Source of the DNA: Palsa-744 sp036498265 | GTDB taxonomy: Bacteria > Actinomycetota > Thermoleophilia > Solirubrobacterales > Solirubrobacteraceae | NCBI GenBank assembly: GCA_036498265.1 | Contig: DASYFT010000005.1 | Coordinates: 290,919 to 354,918, forward strand | Length of the DNA: 64,000 bases | Direction of reading: 5' to 3' | Part shown: one piece after another, positions 25,035 to 33,147 of the stretch | Numbering within the stretch: the stretch's first letter is position 1 | Layout of the letters: every line of letters starts with the position of its first letter | The notes under the pieces: generated by a model | The model's input: only the letters and a program-made list of their open reading frames with translations | The model's database searches: none | Told to the model about the DNA's origin: nothing | Translations under genes and position numbers: made by a program

Positions 25035-27392
25035 TCAGACAATCGACACTTCGATAAGGCCGAGGGCGCACGCCCGGGCAACCGCCTCCGAGCGCGAGCT
25101 CGCGCCGAGCTTTCCGTAGATGGCGTGTGCCTGGCTCTTGACGGTGTTCGTCGACACGTGGAGGCGCTCGCCGATCTCGCGGAAGGAGAGATGAGTCGGC
25201 AAGAACCGGAGGATCCGCAGCTCAGCGATCGTCAGCGCGTCCGGGCCTCCCAGCGCGGCGGCGCTGAGCTCGTCGATCGCCGCCCACGCGTCGTCAAGCC
25301 AGGTGCGGAACACCGGTACGTCTGGCATCCGGCGGGCGTGCCGTGACGCCTGCGCCAACAACCCGCGCGCAACGGTCACGTCCGCGAGTCGGATCGACGC
25401 CCGTGCCAGCAGCACCCTGGCCTCGACCTCGTACCAGGGCACGAAACCATCGAACGTCTCGAGCAACTGGATCGCCATAGACAGGTGGCGCTTCGCGTCG
25501 TCCGCGTGGCCCTCGTGCCCGACGACCCATGCGCTGACAGCGAGGACCAGGCTGGCGAGCGGGACACGATCCAGTCCGTGCGCAGTCAGCCGATCGGTGG
25601 CGAGCGAAACGCGCTCGAGCGCCTGCTCCCACTCTCCCGCTTCGGCGTCGATCAGTGCCAGTTGAGCGAGGCAGAGCGACTCGACCAACGGCGCGACATG
25701 CACAGTGCAGTGGACGCCCTCGTCGAGCCGGCCGCGCGCACCATTCGCGTCTCCCGTCAGGTGGAGCGCCACGCCGCTCAGCAGGGAGCAGGGCCCGCGC
25801 CACGGACTCGCCTCGCCGAGGAGGGCATAAGCCCGTTCGGCATCGCTCCCCATCTGCGCTGCTCCTCGTCTTACCAGTGACGCGTCGATGAGCGCAAGGG
25901 CCGCCTCGAGCGAGGGGTCGTGGCGCGTCGTCTGAGAGCCGAGTGACTCCGAGGCCAGGCGCGCGAGATGCTCGGCTCCGGTCAGGTCTCCGGACCACAG
26001 CCGCGCGTGCGACAGGGCGAGCGTGAGCTCCGGGCATCGAGCCATCTCTTCCTCGGAGATCCCTGCCACCAGGCGGTGCAGACGCCGATCGGAGCCTCGC
26101 ATCAGATAGTCAGCCGCGTTGGCCCATAGCAGCCTGCCGGCGCGATCGACGTCTCCGCCGGCGACGGCGTGTTGAATCGCGCGGTCGGTCTCGTGGCAGC
26201 GCTGGAACCACTCGCTCGCGCGTCCGTTCAGCTCGGCCGCCGCGCGGGGGTCCTGGACCTGAAGTTCCGTGCGTAGCACGTCGCGGAGCAGGCCGTGGCA
26301 GCGGTACCACGTGCGGCCGGTGTCGAGCGGCAGGACCATGAGGTTGCCCGAGGCGAGCTTCTGCAACAGGCGAGCGGAGTCCGAGCGGCCCAGGACCGCG
26401 TCGCAGAGCGATCCCGAGAGGTGATCAAGCATCGACGTACGCGACAGGAAGAGACGCAGCTCCGATGGGAGCGGGCCGAGGACCTCGTCCGTCACGTACT
26501 GCGAGATCTGCTTGGCGTCGCCGGCCGTTCGCTCGGCGTCCGAGTCCTCGTCTGCGTCGTCCAGCGACAGTGACGCCAGATACAGGCCGGCCGGCCATCC
26601 CTCGGTGCGTGAGACGAGACGCTCGATGCGCTCGCGGTCGAGGCTGTGCCCCACGGAGAGCAGCAACTGGTGCGCCTCATACGCGTTCATGGCGAGGTCG
26701 TTCGCGCCGAGTTCAAGCAGCGCCCCGGCACCGCGGAGACGCGCGAGCCGAAGCTCCGGCTCCGTTCGCGATCCGAGCGCAAGCTTCGCGCCCGGCGGCA
26801 TGGCCTCGGCGAGCGAGCCGACGACCCGTAGAGCATCCCCCGAATGCAACACGTGGAGGTCGTCGAGCACGAGCACCATCGGATGGCGCTCGAAAGCCAT
26901 CGAGGCCACGACCGTTGCAGCCGTCTCGATCATCTTGGAGATCTCGTCGTCGGGCGCCCCTCCATCCAGGGCATCGAGCGTCTCAGCCACGCTCGCGGGC
27001 AGCGGCTCCAGAGCGTCGAGCGCGTGCAGGAGCGAGCTCAGCAACCGCCCGGGGTGGTTGTCGCTCTCGGACAGAGTGATCCACGCGAATTGCCGCTCGT
27101 CACGGGCGGCCCACTCGAGGAGCAGGCTCGTCTTGCCGTAGCCCGCCGGCGCCGCGATCAGGACCGTGGTGGCATCGTGCTCGCGTAGAAGCCGCCGCAC
27201 GAGCCTCGGCCTGCAGACAAAGCCGCGCTTGGATGCCGTCAGCCGCCTGGCGCGGGCGGCCGCGAGCGTCCCTTGGGCCCCCTGCGCGGACTCGCCGCGG
27301 CGCACGAAGCCAGGCAAGGGCGCCCTGGGAGGCTCACCGATGCCGGGAGCATGCAGCCGCTCTGCTTCAGGCACGGAACCCAGCAATGCCAT
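25035..27392 (-). CDS. MalT-like large LuxR-family ATP-binding transcriptional regulator
   Basis: 785 residues. An NTPase (STAND) domain starts near residue 55 with Walker A AAPAGYGKTSLLLEWAA and Walker B VLVLDDLHVLHSGD. A long helical TPR-like region covers about 350-700. The C-terminal LuxR HTH has LTIAELRILRFLPTHLSFRE and NTVKSQAHAIYGKLGASSRS. Such proteins switch on target operons when a small inducer and ATP are bound. ATG 27392 follows GAGGGGTG. The gene lies between the DUF1269 gene and the lipid-kinase-like gene. Confidence 0.9.
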   Translation of the reverse strand: MALLGSVPEAERLHAPGIGEPPRAPLPGFVRRGESAQGAQGTLAAARARRLTASKRGFVCRPRLVRRLLREHDATTVLIAAPAGYGKTSLLLEWAARDERQFAWITLSESDNHPGRLLSSLLHALDALEPLPASVAETLDALDGGAPDDEISKMIETAATVVASMAFERHPMVLVLDDLHVLHSGDALRVVGSLAEAMPPGAKLALGSRTEPELRLARLRGAGALLELGANDLAMNAYEAHQLLLSVGHSLDRERIERLVSRTEGWPAGLYLASLSLDDADEDSDAERTAGDAKQISQYVTDEVLGPLPSELRLFLSRTSMLDHLSGSLCDAVLGRSDSARLLQKLASGNLMVLPLDTGRTWYRCHGLLRDVLRTELQVQDPRAAAELNGRASEWFQRCHETDRAIQHAVAGGDVDRAGRLLWANAADYLMRGSDRRLHRLVAGISEEEMARCPELTLALSHARLWSGDLTGAEHLARLASESLGSQTTRHDPSLEAALALIDASLVRRGAAQMGSDAERAYALLGEASPWRGPCSLLSGVALHLTGDANGARGRLDEGVHCTVHVAPLVESLCLAQLALIDAEAGEWEQALERVSLATDRLTAHGLDRVPLASLVLAVSAWVVGHEGHADDAKRHLSMAIQLLETFDGFVPWYEVEARVLLARASIRLADVTVARGLLAQASRHARRMPDVPVFRTWLDDAWAAIDELSAAALGGPDALTIAELRILRFLPTHLSFREIGERLHVSTNTVKSQAHAIYGKLGASSRSEAVARACALGLIEVSIV

Positions 27393-27539
27393 CGCCGATC
27401 ACCCCTCATCCTTTTGGATGTAATTCTCGGTTTCCCGATTCGGAGGATCGTGCCTGCCTGGCAGTCCGGCAAGGTGGCATGCCGGTGAGTCGCACGCATG
27501 CGTGCACCACTCTCGCCGTCGGCGAATGTTGCAGCTCAG

Positions 27540-28418
27540 CTACGCGGTGAGGGGTATGCGCACCCGCAGCGCGCGGGGAAGGCTGCGGAAGCGTAGCGGC
27601 GGCTCCAGCATGACCGTGAGCCCGTCGATGTCGGCCATGAGCGGCCCATCCCCGTCGATCTCGAAGGAGGACGTGCAGAGCTCTTGCCAATGGCCGCCCG
27701 CCGCAACCCCGGCGCGTGCGCCCATGTCGAGCACGCCGATGCCCAGGACCCCACCGTCCAGCCGCGCGCGCCCAGCCGCCTCGAGCGCCTTGAAGCGGCA
27801 GCGGTTGTTCGAGATGAACAGCGCGCTGTCGGTCCGGCGACCAGCCGGGCCGAACCACGCCAGGACAGAGGAGCCGCGGCGCGGCGTCAGGGAATATGAG
27901 ACGAGGCTTGCCGGGATGCGCGGATCGTCCCGAGCAGCCGAATTCGGCGCAGGGGCGCAATCGAGGCCGAGCGCGACGTAGTTGACGAAGGTGCGGCCAT
28001 TGACCTCGCCAAGGTCCACCTCGTACTCGCAGAAGTGCAGGAACGCGTCGAGCGCGCCGAACGGATCCTGCTGGTCGATGCCCAGATCGCGCGCGAAGAG
28101 GTTGTGACTCCCGCACGGAACGCAGGTGTACGGCAGCTCGCGACCGGAGGCGACGACGGCGCCGGCCGACTGGGCCTCGTCCCCCCCGGAGAGCCCGAGC
28201 GCATCAGGCGCGTATCCCGCCGTCACCAGATCAGCCTCCGCGAAATGTCCGAAGCTCTTCACTGGGACGACCCTCACCCCGCGGCGATCCGCCTCCGCGG
28301 TGAGTCGTGTGCGGACACGCTTGCTCGTGTCGCAGCGCCGGTCGCGAAGCACCAGCCCTCGCCTCGACGCACCGCTCCGCCGAGCTCTGTTCGGTCGAGT
28401 CGAGGGCTCTCTGTACAT
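27540..28418 (-). CDS. Diacylglycerol-kinase-catalytic-domain homologue with altered active-site motif
   Basis: 292 residues from ATG 28418, though GTG 28352 just before LRDRRCDTSKRV is plausible. The fold signs of the DAGK/YegS lipid kinase family are present: ALGLSGGDEAQSAGAVV, then CVPCGSHNLFARDLGID in place of the usual PxGTxNxFAR segment, and a beta-rich C-terminal half. The normal nucleotide motif GGDGT reads GGDEA here, and the usual NPxSG near the start is missing, so the protein may be inactive or use another substrate. It follows the holin-phosphodiesterase gene by 85 nt with a hairpin between. Confidence 0.75.
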   Translation of the reverse strand: MYREPSTRPNRARRSGASRRGLVLRDRRCDTSKRVRTRLTAEADRRGVRVVPVKSFGHFAEADLVTAGYAPDALGLSGGDEAQSAGAVVASGRELPYTCVPCGSHNLFARDLGIDQQDPFGALDAFLHFCEYEVDLGEVNGRTFVNYVALGLDCAPAPNSAARDDPRIPASLVSYSLTPRRGSSVLAWFGPAGRRTDSALFISNNRCRFKALEAAGRARLDGGVLGIGVLDMGARAGVAAGGHWQELCTSSFEIDGDGPLMADIDGLTVMLEPPLRFRSLPRALRVRIPLTA

Positions 28419-28473
28419 GTCAACGCCGCGTGATCACGTAGGGGCCAATACAAGCGGGCTGGACGGCAGTGGG

Positions 28474-28491
28474 CATCCCACGATTGGGATG
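28474..28491 (-). terminator. Hairpin between phosphodiesterase and lipid-kinase-like genes
   Basis: CATCCCA and TGGGATG form a perfect 7-bp stem around CGAT. It could end or weaken transcription of the upstream operon before the lipid-kinase-like gene. Confidence 0.5.
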
Positions 28492-28503
28492 AAGCACCGA
28501 AGC

Positions 28504-30624
28504 CTAGGCTCGGCTCTGCCGCGCGACGGGCACGACAGCCGGGTTCGCCCGCTCATCCTCAGGAGCGTACGCGTCGTGTCCCAGCTCGAAGAGCCAGCGC
28601 CGAAGGTGCTCATGGACGCTCTCGGCTCCCACCACTTCCTGCTCGGGCAGCTCGAGCTCCGCTGGGTGCAGCAGGAACGGATAGGACTGGCTGCCGCCCT
28701 GACCGCCGTGAGAGCCGACCAGCTCCTCGAACGCCGCCACCTCATCCGAGTCAGCCCAGTAGGTGCTGTTCAGGACGATGTCGGGACAGTGGGGGAAGCT
28801 GTCGGTGCGTCGCACGTGTCGCGCAGCTCGTGCTCCGAACGGCGCCAGTGGATCCTCACCCTCGACGCGCCCCTCTTCGAGGTAGCAGATGCCGCCGTCG
28901 CCGATCACCACGCCGCCGTGCTCCTCGGAGCGCACGAGCAGGAAGCCGATTCCGGCGTGGTCACGCAGCGCGGGGATCAGCAGCGGGTGGTGTTGCTCGA
29001 TCCACTCGAGCGACACGCGAGCCGGTTGCCGGGGGAACGAGATCAGGCCGAGGCATCCTGAGGCCATCACCACCACCTCGGGCGGGAGGTCCGCGGACCG
29101 CTGCGGCTCTCCGCGCTCATCCAGCTCCACTTCACCGTCCTTGCTCCGTCGTTTGACCAGTTGCCGGACGGTTCGCGCTCCCGCCGAGCTTCCGCCCGCC
29201 GCCTCCGTCAGCGATGCTCCGAGGTATGCGAGCGCCTCGCTCGAGGGTTCGTCGGGACCGCCGGCGTCGCCATCCACGGCCTCCTGCACGAGCTGCTCGA
29301 GCGTCACGCCGTAGCGATCGAGGAAGGTCGCGCCCTGCGACTGGCCGTGATCGGACAGGACCGCGAGCCGGTACGGCCGTGGCGCGAGGAGTGACGCCTC
29401 CGCGATCCGGCCGATCTGCCGGTCGACCTGCCGAAGCGTCGCCAACGTGTCCGCCCGCTCGATGCCCGAGTGGTGGGCCACCTCGTCGTATGCGAGAAAC
29501 GTCGTGTACACGACCGGGCGGCCGGCGTACATGTCGCCGATCACCGAGCAAACCTGCAAGTCGCGCTGGATGACCGTCGCCCAGGCGCGGATGAGCGCAT
29601 ACCCGAAGCCGCGGTGGACGCGCGGCCGCACGTCTCGGCGGCGCTGGATCGAGGCGCTCCAGAGCTCTGAGACGACCTCCCGCAGGACGAGCACGAGCGT
29701 GCGTGTGACGTTGTAGGGGTTTGCGAAGTACGCGAAGTAGTCCTGGCCGATCCGGCCGTGGCGATCTCGCCGGAGCACCGTGCTCATCGTCAGCAGACTG
29801 TGAGGCGCGTCGCCCGAGACGATGTTCGCCCGGCTCGCGCCATCGGCGAACAGCAGTCCGCGCCCGTCCGAGTGGCGGCGCTCCAGCTCCGCGGCATCTC
29901 GCGGATGGTTCGTGACGATGGCTGCTCCGCGATCCTTCTCCCACCAGCGGAACGCCGGCATGTCGTCGTTGTTGCCGTGCAGCAGGCCTGCCTGGCAGGC
30001 GCCCGTCTGCGAGGACCAGTCGGTTTCCCAGCGAGCCAGCAGATGCGAGCCGCCGCGCAGCCAGGCTGCCATGACGGGCGCGTTTCCATCCCGGATGGCG
30101 CGGACGAGCACGTCGTGCGCGAGCCCATCGATCTCGAGCAGCACCAGTCCAGGCGCATCAAGCCCCGCCGCCGGCGCCGCGCGGCGTGCGTAGCGGCCGA
30201 CGACGTGCCGATACCAGAAGCCCTCTTCGTCGATCGCGAGCAGGCTCGTCGCGGCAGTGTTCACGACCGTCAGCGCCAGCGTCACGATCAGCCCAGCGGA
30301 GAAGGACGACACCGTCAGACCGGGAGAGACCGCAGCGACGAGCAGCACCACCGCGGCGTTGACGATGAGGACGCCGAACCCCAGCGTGAGGACCGTGAGC
30401 GGCAGCGCGAGCCGCAGGATCAGCGGCCACGCCAGGGCGTTGATCAGGCCGATCGCCGCCGCGACCGCGAGCGCCGAGCCGAAGCTCACCACGTGCACGC
30501 CGTCGAGGAGCGCGCTGAGAACCAGCAGTGTCGCGGCGGAGAGAACCAGCACGACGAGGATCCGCGTCAGCGAGACGCCCAGGCGGGAGTGCTTCGGTGC
30601 CGTCGGAGGACGAGTGTCGCTCAT
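28504..30624 (-). CDS. Holin-family-4 membrane domain fused to alkaline-phosphatase-superfamily phosphodiesterase
   Basis: 706 residues from ATG 30624, whose ATGA overlaps the stop of the metallo-hydrolase. Residues about 15-125 hold four hydrophobic helices (TRILVVLVLSAATLLVLSAL, LINALAWPLILRLALPLTVL) like the mycobacterial phage-holin family 4. From about 165 on the protein matches nucleotide pyrophosphatase/phosphodiesterase enzymes: GLVLLEIDGLAHDVLVRAI, TDWSSQTGACQAGLLHGNND (nucleophile region), TTFLAYDEVAHHSG and AVLSDHGQSQGATF for metal binding. The frame beyond 30624 is not part of the gene. It probably cleaves phosphodiesters at the membrane; substrate unknown. Confidence 0.85.
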   Translation of the reverse strand: MSDTRPPTAPKHSRLGVSLTRILVVLVLSAATLLVLSALLDGVHVVSFGSALAVAAAIGLINALAWPLILRLALPLTVLTLGFGVLIVNAAVVLLVAAVSPGLTVSSFSAGLIVTLALTVVNTAATSLLAIDEEGFWYRHVVGRYARRAAPAAGLDAPGLVLLEIDGLAHDVLVRAIRDGNAPVMAAWLRGGSHLLARWETDWSSQTGACQAGLLHGNNDDMPAFRWWEKDRGAAIVTNHPRDAAELERRHSDGRGLLFADGASRANIVSGDAPHSLLTMSTVLRRDRHGRIGQDYFAYFANPYNVTRTLVLVLREVVSELWSASIQRRRDVRPRVHRGFGYALIRAWATVIQRDLQVCSVIGDMYAGRPVVYTTFLAYDEVAHHSGIERADTLATLRQVDRQIGRIAEASLLAPRPYRLAVLSDHGQSQGATFLDRYGVTLEQLVQEAVDGDAGGPDEPSSEALAYLGASLTEAAGGSSAGARTVRQLVKRRSKDGEVELDERGEPQRSADLPPEVVVMASGCLGLISFPRQPARVSLEWIEQHHPLLIPALRDHAGIGFLLVRSEEHGGVVIGDGGICYLEEGRVEGEDPLAPFGARAARHVRRTDSFPHCPDIVLNSTYWADSDEVAAFEELVGSHGGQGGSQSYPFLLHPAELELPEQEVVGAESVHEHLRRWLFELGHDAYAPEDERANPAVVPVARQSRA

Positions 30625-31472
30625 GCCCTTGGTGACGCGCCCGCGACGGTAGGAGTCGCTCGGTAGATCTGCGTGCGCTCTCCCGGAGCGAGCACACGGA
30701 CCTCGACCGTCGGGGCTTCGGCAGCCATCGCCGTCGCGAACTCGCGGGCCGGCAGACCAGGTTCCGGCGGCGCAGGAAACGGCCAAGGCCGTGCGAGCGT
30801 TCCCCAGTGGATTGGGACCACGACGCGCGGAGCGATGACGCGGGCCGCGGCGGCGGCTCTGGCGTGGTCCAGATGTCCCGAACCGGTCCTGGGCCCCCAG
30901 CCGGAGATCGGGAGCAGTGCCAGGTCGATCCGTTCCCGTAACTCGGACATCTCCGGATACAGGTCGGTGTCGCCCGCGAAGTAACAGCTCTGCGAGCCGG
31001 CCGCCACGAAGCCGATGGCCTCCGAGGCGGGACCGATCGGCCATCGCCCGCCGCGATGCGCAGCCGGCGTCGCCGTCACCCTGACCGTGCCGATGGCGGC
31101 GTGCTCCCCGGGGCCGAGCTCCTCCACGTCGTCGAACCCCCTGCGTGCCAGCCAGTGGGCCGCGCCGCGCGGCGCGAGTATCCGCGTAGAGGCGTGCAGG
31201 CGGCGCAGGGACGGGATGTCCGCATGGTCCGCGTGAAGGTGGGAGATCAGGACGGCGTCGACCCGGTCGGCGAGCCCGAGCGGCACGCTCCGCCCGATAC
31301 GGACGAGCGGGCCGACGCGATCACCGAGGACGGGATCCGTCAGCAGCTTCACCCCGTCGAGCTCGATCAGCGCCGTCGCGTGGCCGATCCAGGTGACGGA
31401 TAGCTGCGATTCGAGGTGCTCCGCGATCGCCACGATCGGCGCTTCCCCTTCCGGTCCGCGTTCGCTAGGCAC
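30621..31472 (-). CDS. Metallo-beta-lactamase-fold hydrolase (UlaG-like)
   Basis: About 283 residues (GTG 31472; GTG 31433 with a GGAAGGGG site is an alternative start). It has VTWIGHATALIELDGVKLLT, the metal ligands ISHLHADHADIPSL, PAAHRGGRW, YFAGDTDLYPEM and a late PIHWGTL. This is the MBL-fold family of L-ascorbate-6-P lactonase/NAPE-PLD-like hydrolases, with two metal ions. Start overlaps the 58-residue membrane gene by 8 nt; stop overlaps the holin-phosphodiesterase start. Confidence 0.88.
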   Translation of the reverse strand: MPSERGPEGEAPIVAIAEHLESQLSVTWIGHATALIELDGVKLLTDPVLGDRVGPLVRIGRSVPLGLADRVDAVLISHLHADHADIPSLRRLHASTRILAPRGAAHWLARRGFDDVEELGPGEHAAIGTVRVTATPAAHRGGRWPIGPASEAIGFVAAGSQSCYFAGDTDLYPEMSELRERIDLALLPISGWGPRTGSGHLDHARAAAAARVIAPRVVVPIHWGTLARPWPFPAPPEPGLPAREFATAMAAEAPTVEVRVLAPGERTQIYRATPTVAGASPRA

Positions 31473-31641
31473 GCGTCGGGGGCATCAACGCTCCGACCAG
31501 CCAGAAAATCGGAATGAAGATGCCCACGACGAACATGATCCAATGTCCCTTCCTTATCGCGGTGATCCCCAGCACCAGCAGCAGGACGAGATAGAGGATG
31601 CCGAGTCCCACGCCGGCGCCGGCAGAGAAAGCAAGCACCAT
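31465..31641 (-). CDS. 58-residue two-helix membrane protein
   Basis: ATG 31641 shares its A with the TGA of the SHOCT gene, and the frame runs 58 codons to TAG at 31465-31467. Two hydrophobic helices (GVGLGILYLVLLLVLGITAI and FVVGIFIPIFWLVGALM) are joined by RKGHW. It is too short to be flagged by simple ORF searches but is coupled on both sides. It resembles small superinfection-immunity/PMP3-like membrane proteins only in general shape. Confidence 0.7.
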   Translation of the reverse strand: MVLAFSAGAGVGLGILYLVLLLVLGITAIRKGHWIMFVVGIFIPIFWLVGALMPPTRA

Positions 31642-31910
31642 CACGCGTTTCCCAGCAGCTTGCCCTTCTGCTGCTCGAACTCTTCCTCTGTCAGCACTCC
31701 CTGTTGGCGCAGTTCACCCAACTGCTTGAGCTGTTCGACCACGGTCGGCGACATTCCAGCTGCCGGCGCCGCAGGCGGAGGTGGTGCGTAGCCGGCCGGA
31801 GCCTGTTCTTCGCGCGTCATGTTTCTTTCCGCGCTCACGCGGCCTGCGTGGTGCGCGACGGCGCCGACCGCCGCCGCGCGGAGTAGGGGTCGACGTCTCA
31901 TGAGTGGCAT
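31641..31910 (-). CDS. Small SHOCT-domain protein
   Basis: About 89 residues from ATG 31910. It starts MPLMRRRPLLRAAAVGAVA, has a Pro/Ala linker, and ends with the SHOCT pattern VVEQLKQLGELRQQGVLTEE followed by EFEQQKGKLLG. SHOCT is a short oligomerisation or membrane-linked motif. ATG 31821 is a shorter option. The gene lies 13 nt after the carboxymuconolactone-decarboxylase-like gene. Confidence 0.75.
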   Translation of the reverse strand: MPLMRRRPLLRAAAVGAVAHHAGRVSAERNMTREEQAPAGYAPPPPAAPAAGMSPTVVEQLKQLGELRQQGVLTEEEFEQQKGKLLGNA

Positions 31911-31923
31911 CTTCTCGACCCCC

Positions 31924-32274
31924 CTACTCGGCCCCGTCGGGCAGCGACAGACCGAGCGCGAGCATGATCTCGGGTGCCGCTGCAATGACGCGCGGCCCGC
32001 CGACCTGGGGCGCGACGGCGAAGAGCACACCGAGCATTTGCTCAGGAGTGACGCCTTCCTCGAGCGCGTTGGCCGTCTGCCAGGCGTAGGACGCCGGCGG
32101 CGCATCCAGGGCGATCAGCGCAGCGATCTTCACCAGGGCGAAGGTGGCCGGGTCGAGCCCGGTGCCCTCGAGCTGCGCCTCTCGGAGCTCAACAGCGGTT
32201 TCGATGATGTTGGTCTCGCCCCTGGATATCCCGGCGAGCTTCTCGTGTACATCCGGTGCAATGGTGGTGGCCAT
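31924..32274 (-). CDS. Carboxymuconolactone-decarboxylase-family (AhpD-like) protein lacking cysteines
   Basis: About 116 residues from ATG 32274 with AAAGGA upstream. Helical CMD-fold signs: LDPATFALVKIAALIALDAP, SYAWQTANALEEGVTPEQML and VLFAVAPQVGGPRVIAAA. No cysteine is present, so the AhpD CxxC peroxidase chemistry is excluded; a binding or gamma-CMD-like role is more likely. It is the first gene of a coupled operon and is preceded by promoter site K. Confidence 0.8.
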   Translation of the reverse strand: MATTIAPDVHEKLAGISRGETNIIETAVELREAQLEGTGLDPATFALVKIAALIALDAPPASYAWQTANALEEGVTPEQMLGVLFAVAPQVGGPRVIAAAPEIMLALGLSLPDGAE

Positions 32275-32311
32275 CGGCGTCCTTTCGTGTCGTGTTCGAG
32301 CCGATGACACC

Positions 32312-32345
32312 ACGCTAGGCACCGCTCGCGCCCGACGCATCATCC
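32312..32345 (-). promoter_or_regulatory. GNYGATG-type promoter, site K
   Basis: On the reverse strand GGATGATG (32345-32338), 20 nt, TAGCGT (32317-32312). It faces the carboxymuconolactone-decarboxylase-like operon and is divergent from site B. Confidence 0.5.
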
Positions 32346-32423
32346 GATCAGAGTGACGGTGGGCCGTCCGGCGACCGAACCCTGATCCGCGGCCGGTCAG
32401 ATTTGCGCCAGGATCGTCCTGAT

Positions 32424-32458
32424 GGGGTGATGCGCGCGCGTGCGTTCCCGCCTAGCGT
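32424..32458 (+). promoter_or_regulatory. GNYGATG-type promoter, site B
   Basis: GGGGTGATG (32424-32432), 20 nt, TAGCGT (32453-32458). The start site would be near 32465, about 58 nt before ATG 32523. The -10 box is identical to that of site K. Confidence 0.55.
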
Positions 32459-32522
32459 CGGCCGCACTCATCAGAGGACAGCCGCTCCCGCCACGGAGCA
32501 ACGAACGCGAAAGGCGTGTCAC

Positions 32523-33029
32523 ATGGGCAATAAACCGATGTTCTTCTTTGCCGCCGCCTACGAGGACGTCGCCGACGCCGAGGAAGACTATGCGGCGGTG
32601 AAGGCGCTGCACGCGGCCGACATCATCGGCTCCTACGATGCGGCGATCGTCCGCAAGGGCCAGGACGGGACGGTGCGGGTCACCAAGACCGAGAAGCCGA
32701 CGCAGCACGGCGGCTGGCTCGGCCTCGCCGCGGGAGCGGCGCTCGCCGTCGCGGCTCCGGTCGCCATGCCTGCCGCGGTCGCGGCCGGCGGTGCCGGACT
32801 CGGTGCATGGATTGGACACATGGCACGTGGAATGAGCCGCCGCGACGCGCGCGCGCTCGGCGAGACGCTCGCTGACGGCAGCGCAGCCCTGATCGTCGTC
32901 GGCATAAACAAGGACGCCGACCGCGTTCAGAAAGCCATCACGAAGGCAGAGCGCTACATGACGAAGCGCGTGGATGGCGACTACGAGGAGGCGGAGAACG
33001 ACGCCAGGGCCACGTTGGTGACGGCCTGA
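32523..33029 (+). CDS. DUF1269-like glycine-zipper protein
   Basis: 168 residues. N-terminal part FFFAAAYEDVADAEEDYAAV and SYDAAIVRKGQDGTVRVTK, then KPTQHGGWLGLAAGAALAVA with an Ala/Gly-rich hydrophobic hairpin, and a charged C-terminal helix. The same layout and the KPTQHG motif recur at 37503, so these are paralogues. Likely a membrane-associated stress protein of unknown mechanism. ATG 32523 has AAAGG upstream. Confidence 0.8.
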   Translation: MGNKPMFFFAAAYEDVADAEEDYAAVKALHAADIIGSYDAAIVRKGQDGTVRVTKTEKPTQHGGWLGLAAGAALAVAAPVAMPAAVAAGGAGLGAWIGHMARGMSRRDARALGETLADGSAALIVVGINKDADRVQKAITKAERYMTKRVDGDYEEAENDARATLVTA

Positions 33030-33051
33030 TGCTCGGCGGTTCATCCGCGAT

Positions 33052-33084
33052 GGCTGATGCCCCCGGCGCAGGCGGGCGGAGCCT
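33052..33084 (+). promoter_or_regulatory. GNYGATG-type promoter, site G
   Basis: GGCTGATG (33052-33059), 19 nt, GAGCCT (33079-33084). If real, transcription starts near 33091, which rules out the ATG at 33085 and favours ATG 33148. Confidence 0.4.
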
Positions 33085-33147
33085 ATGCCTCCCGAGCAGG
33101 CCCATGAGCGCCCGGCGGAGGATCACGACAAAGGAGCGATCGCGGCC

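Noticed and set aside
27393..27410. GGGGTGAT on the reverse strand upstream of the MalT-like gene as another GNYGATG promoter
   Set aside because: No NANNNT box follows at 19-20 nt, and the stretch sits at ribosome-site distance from ATG 27392, so it is better read as GAGGGGTG Shine-Dalgarno.
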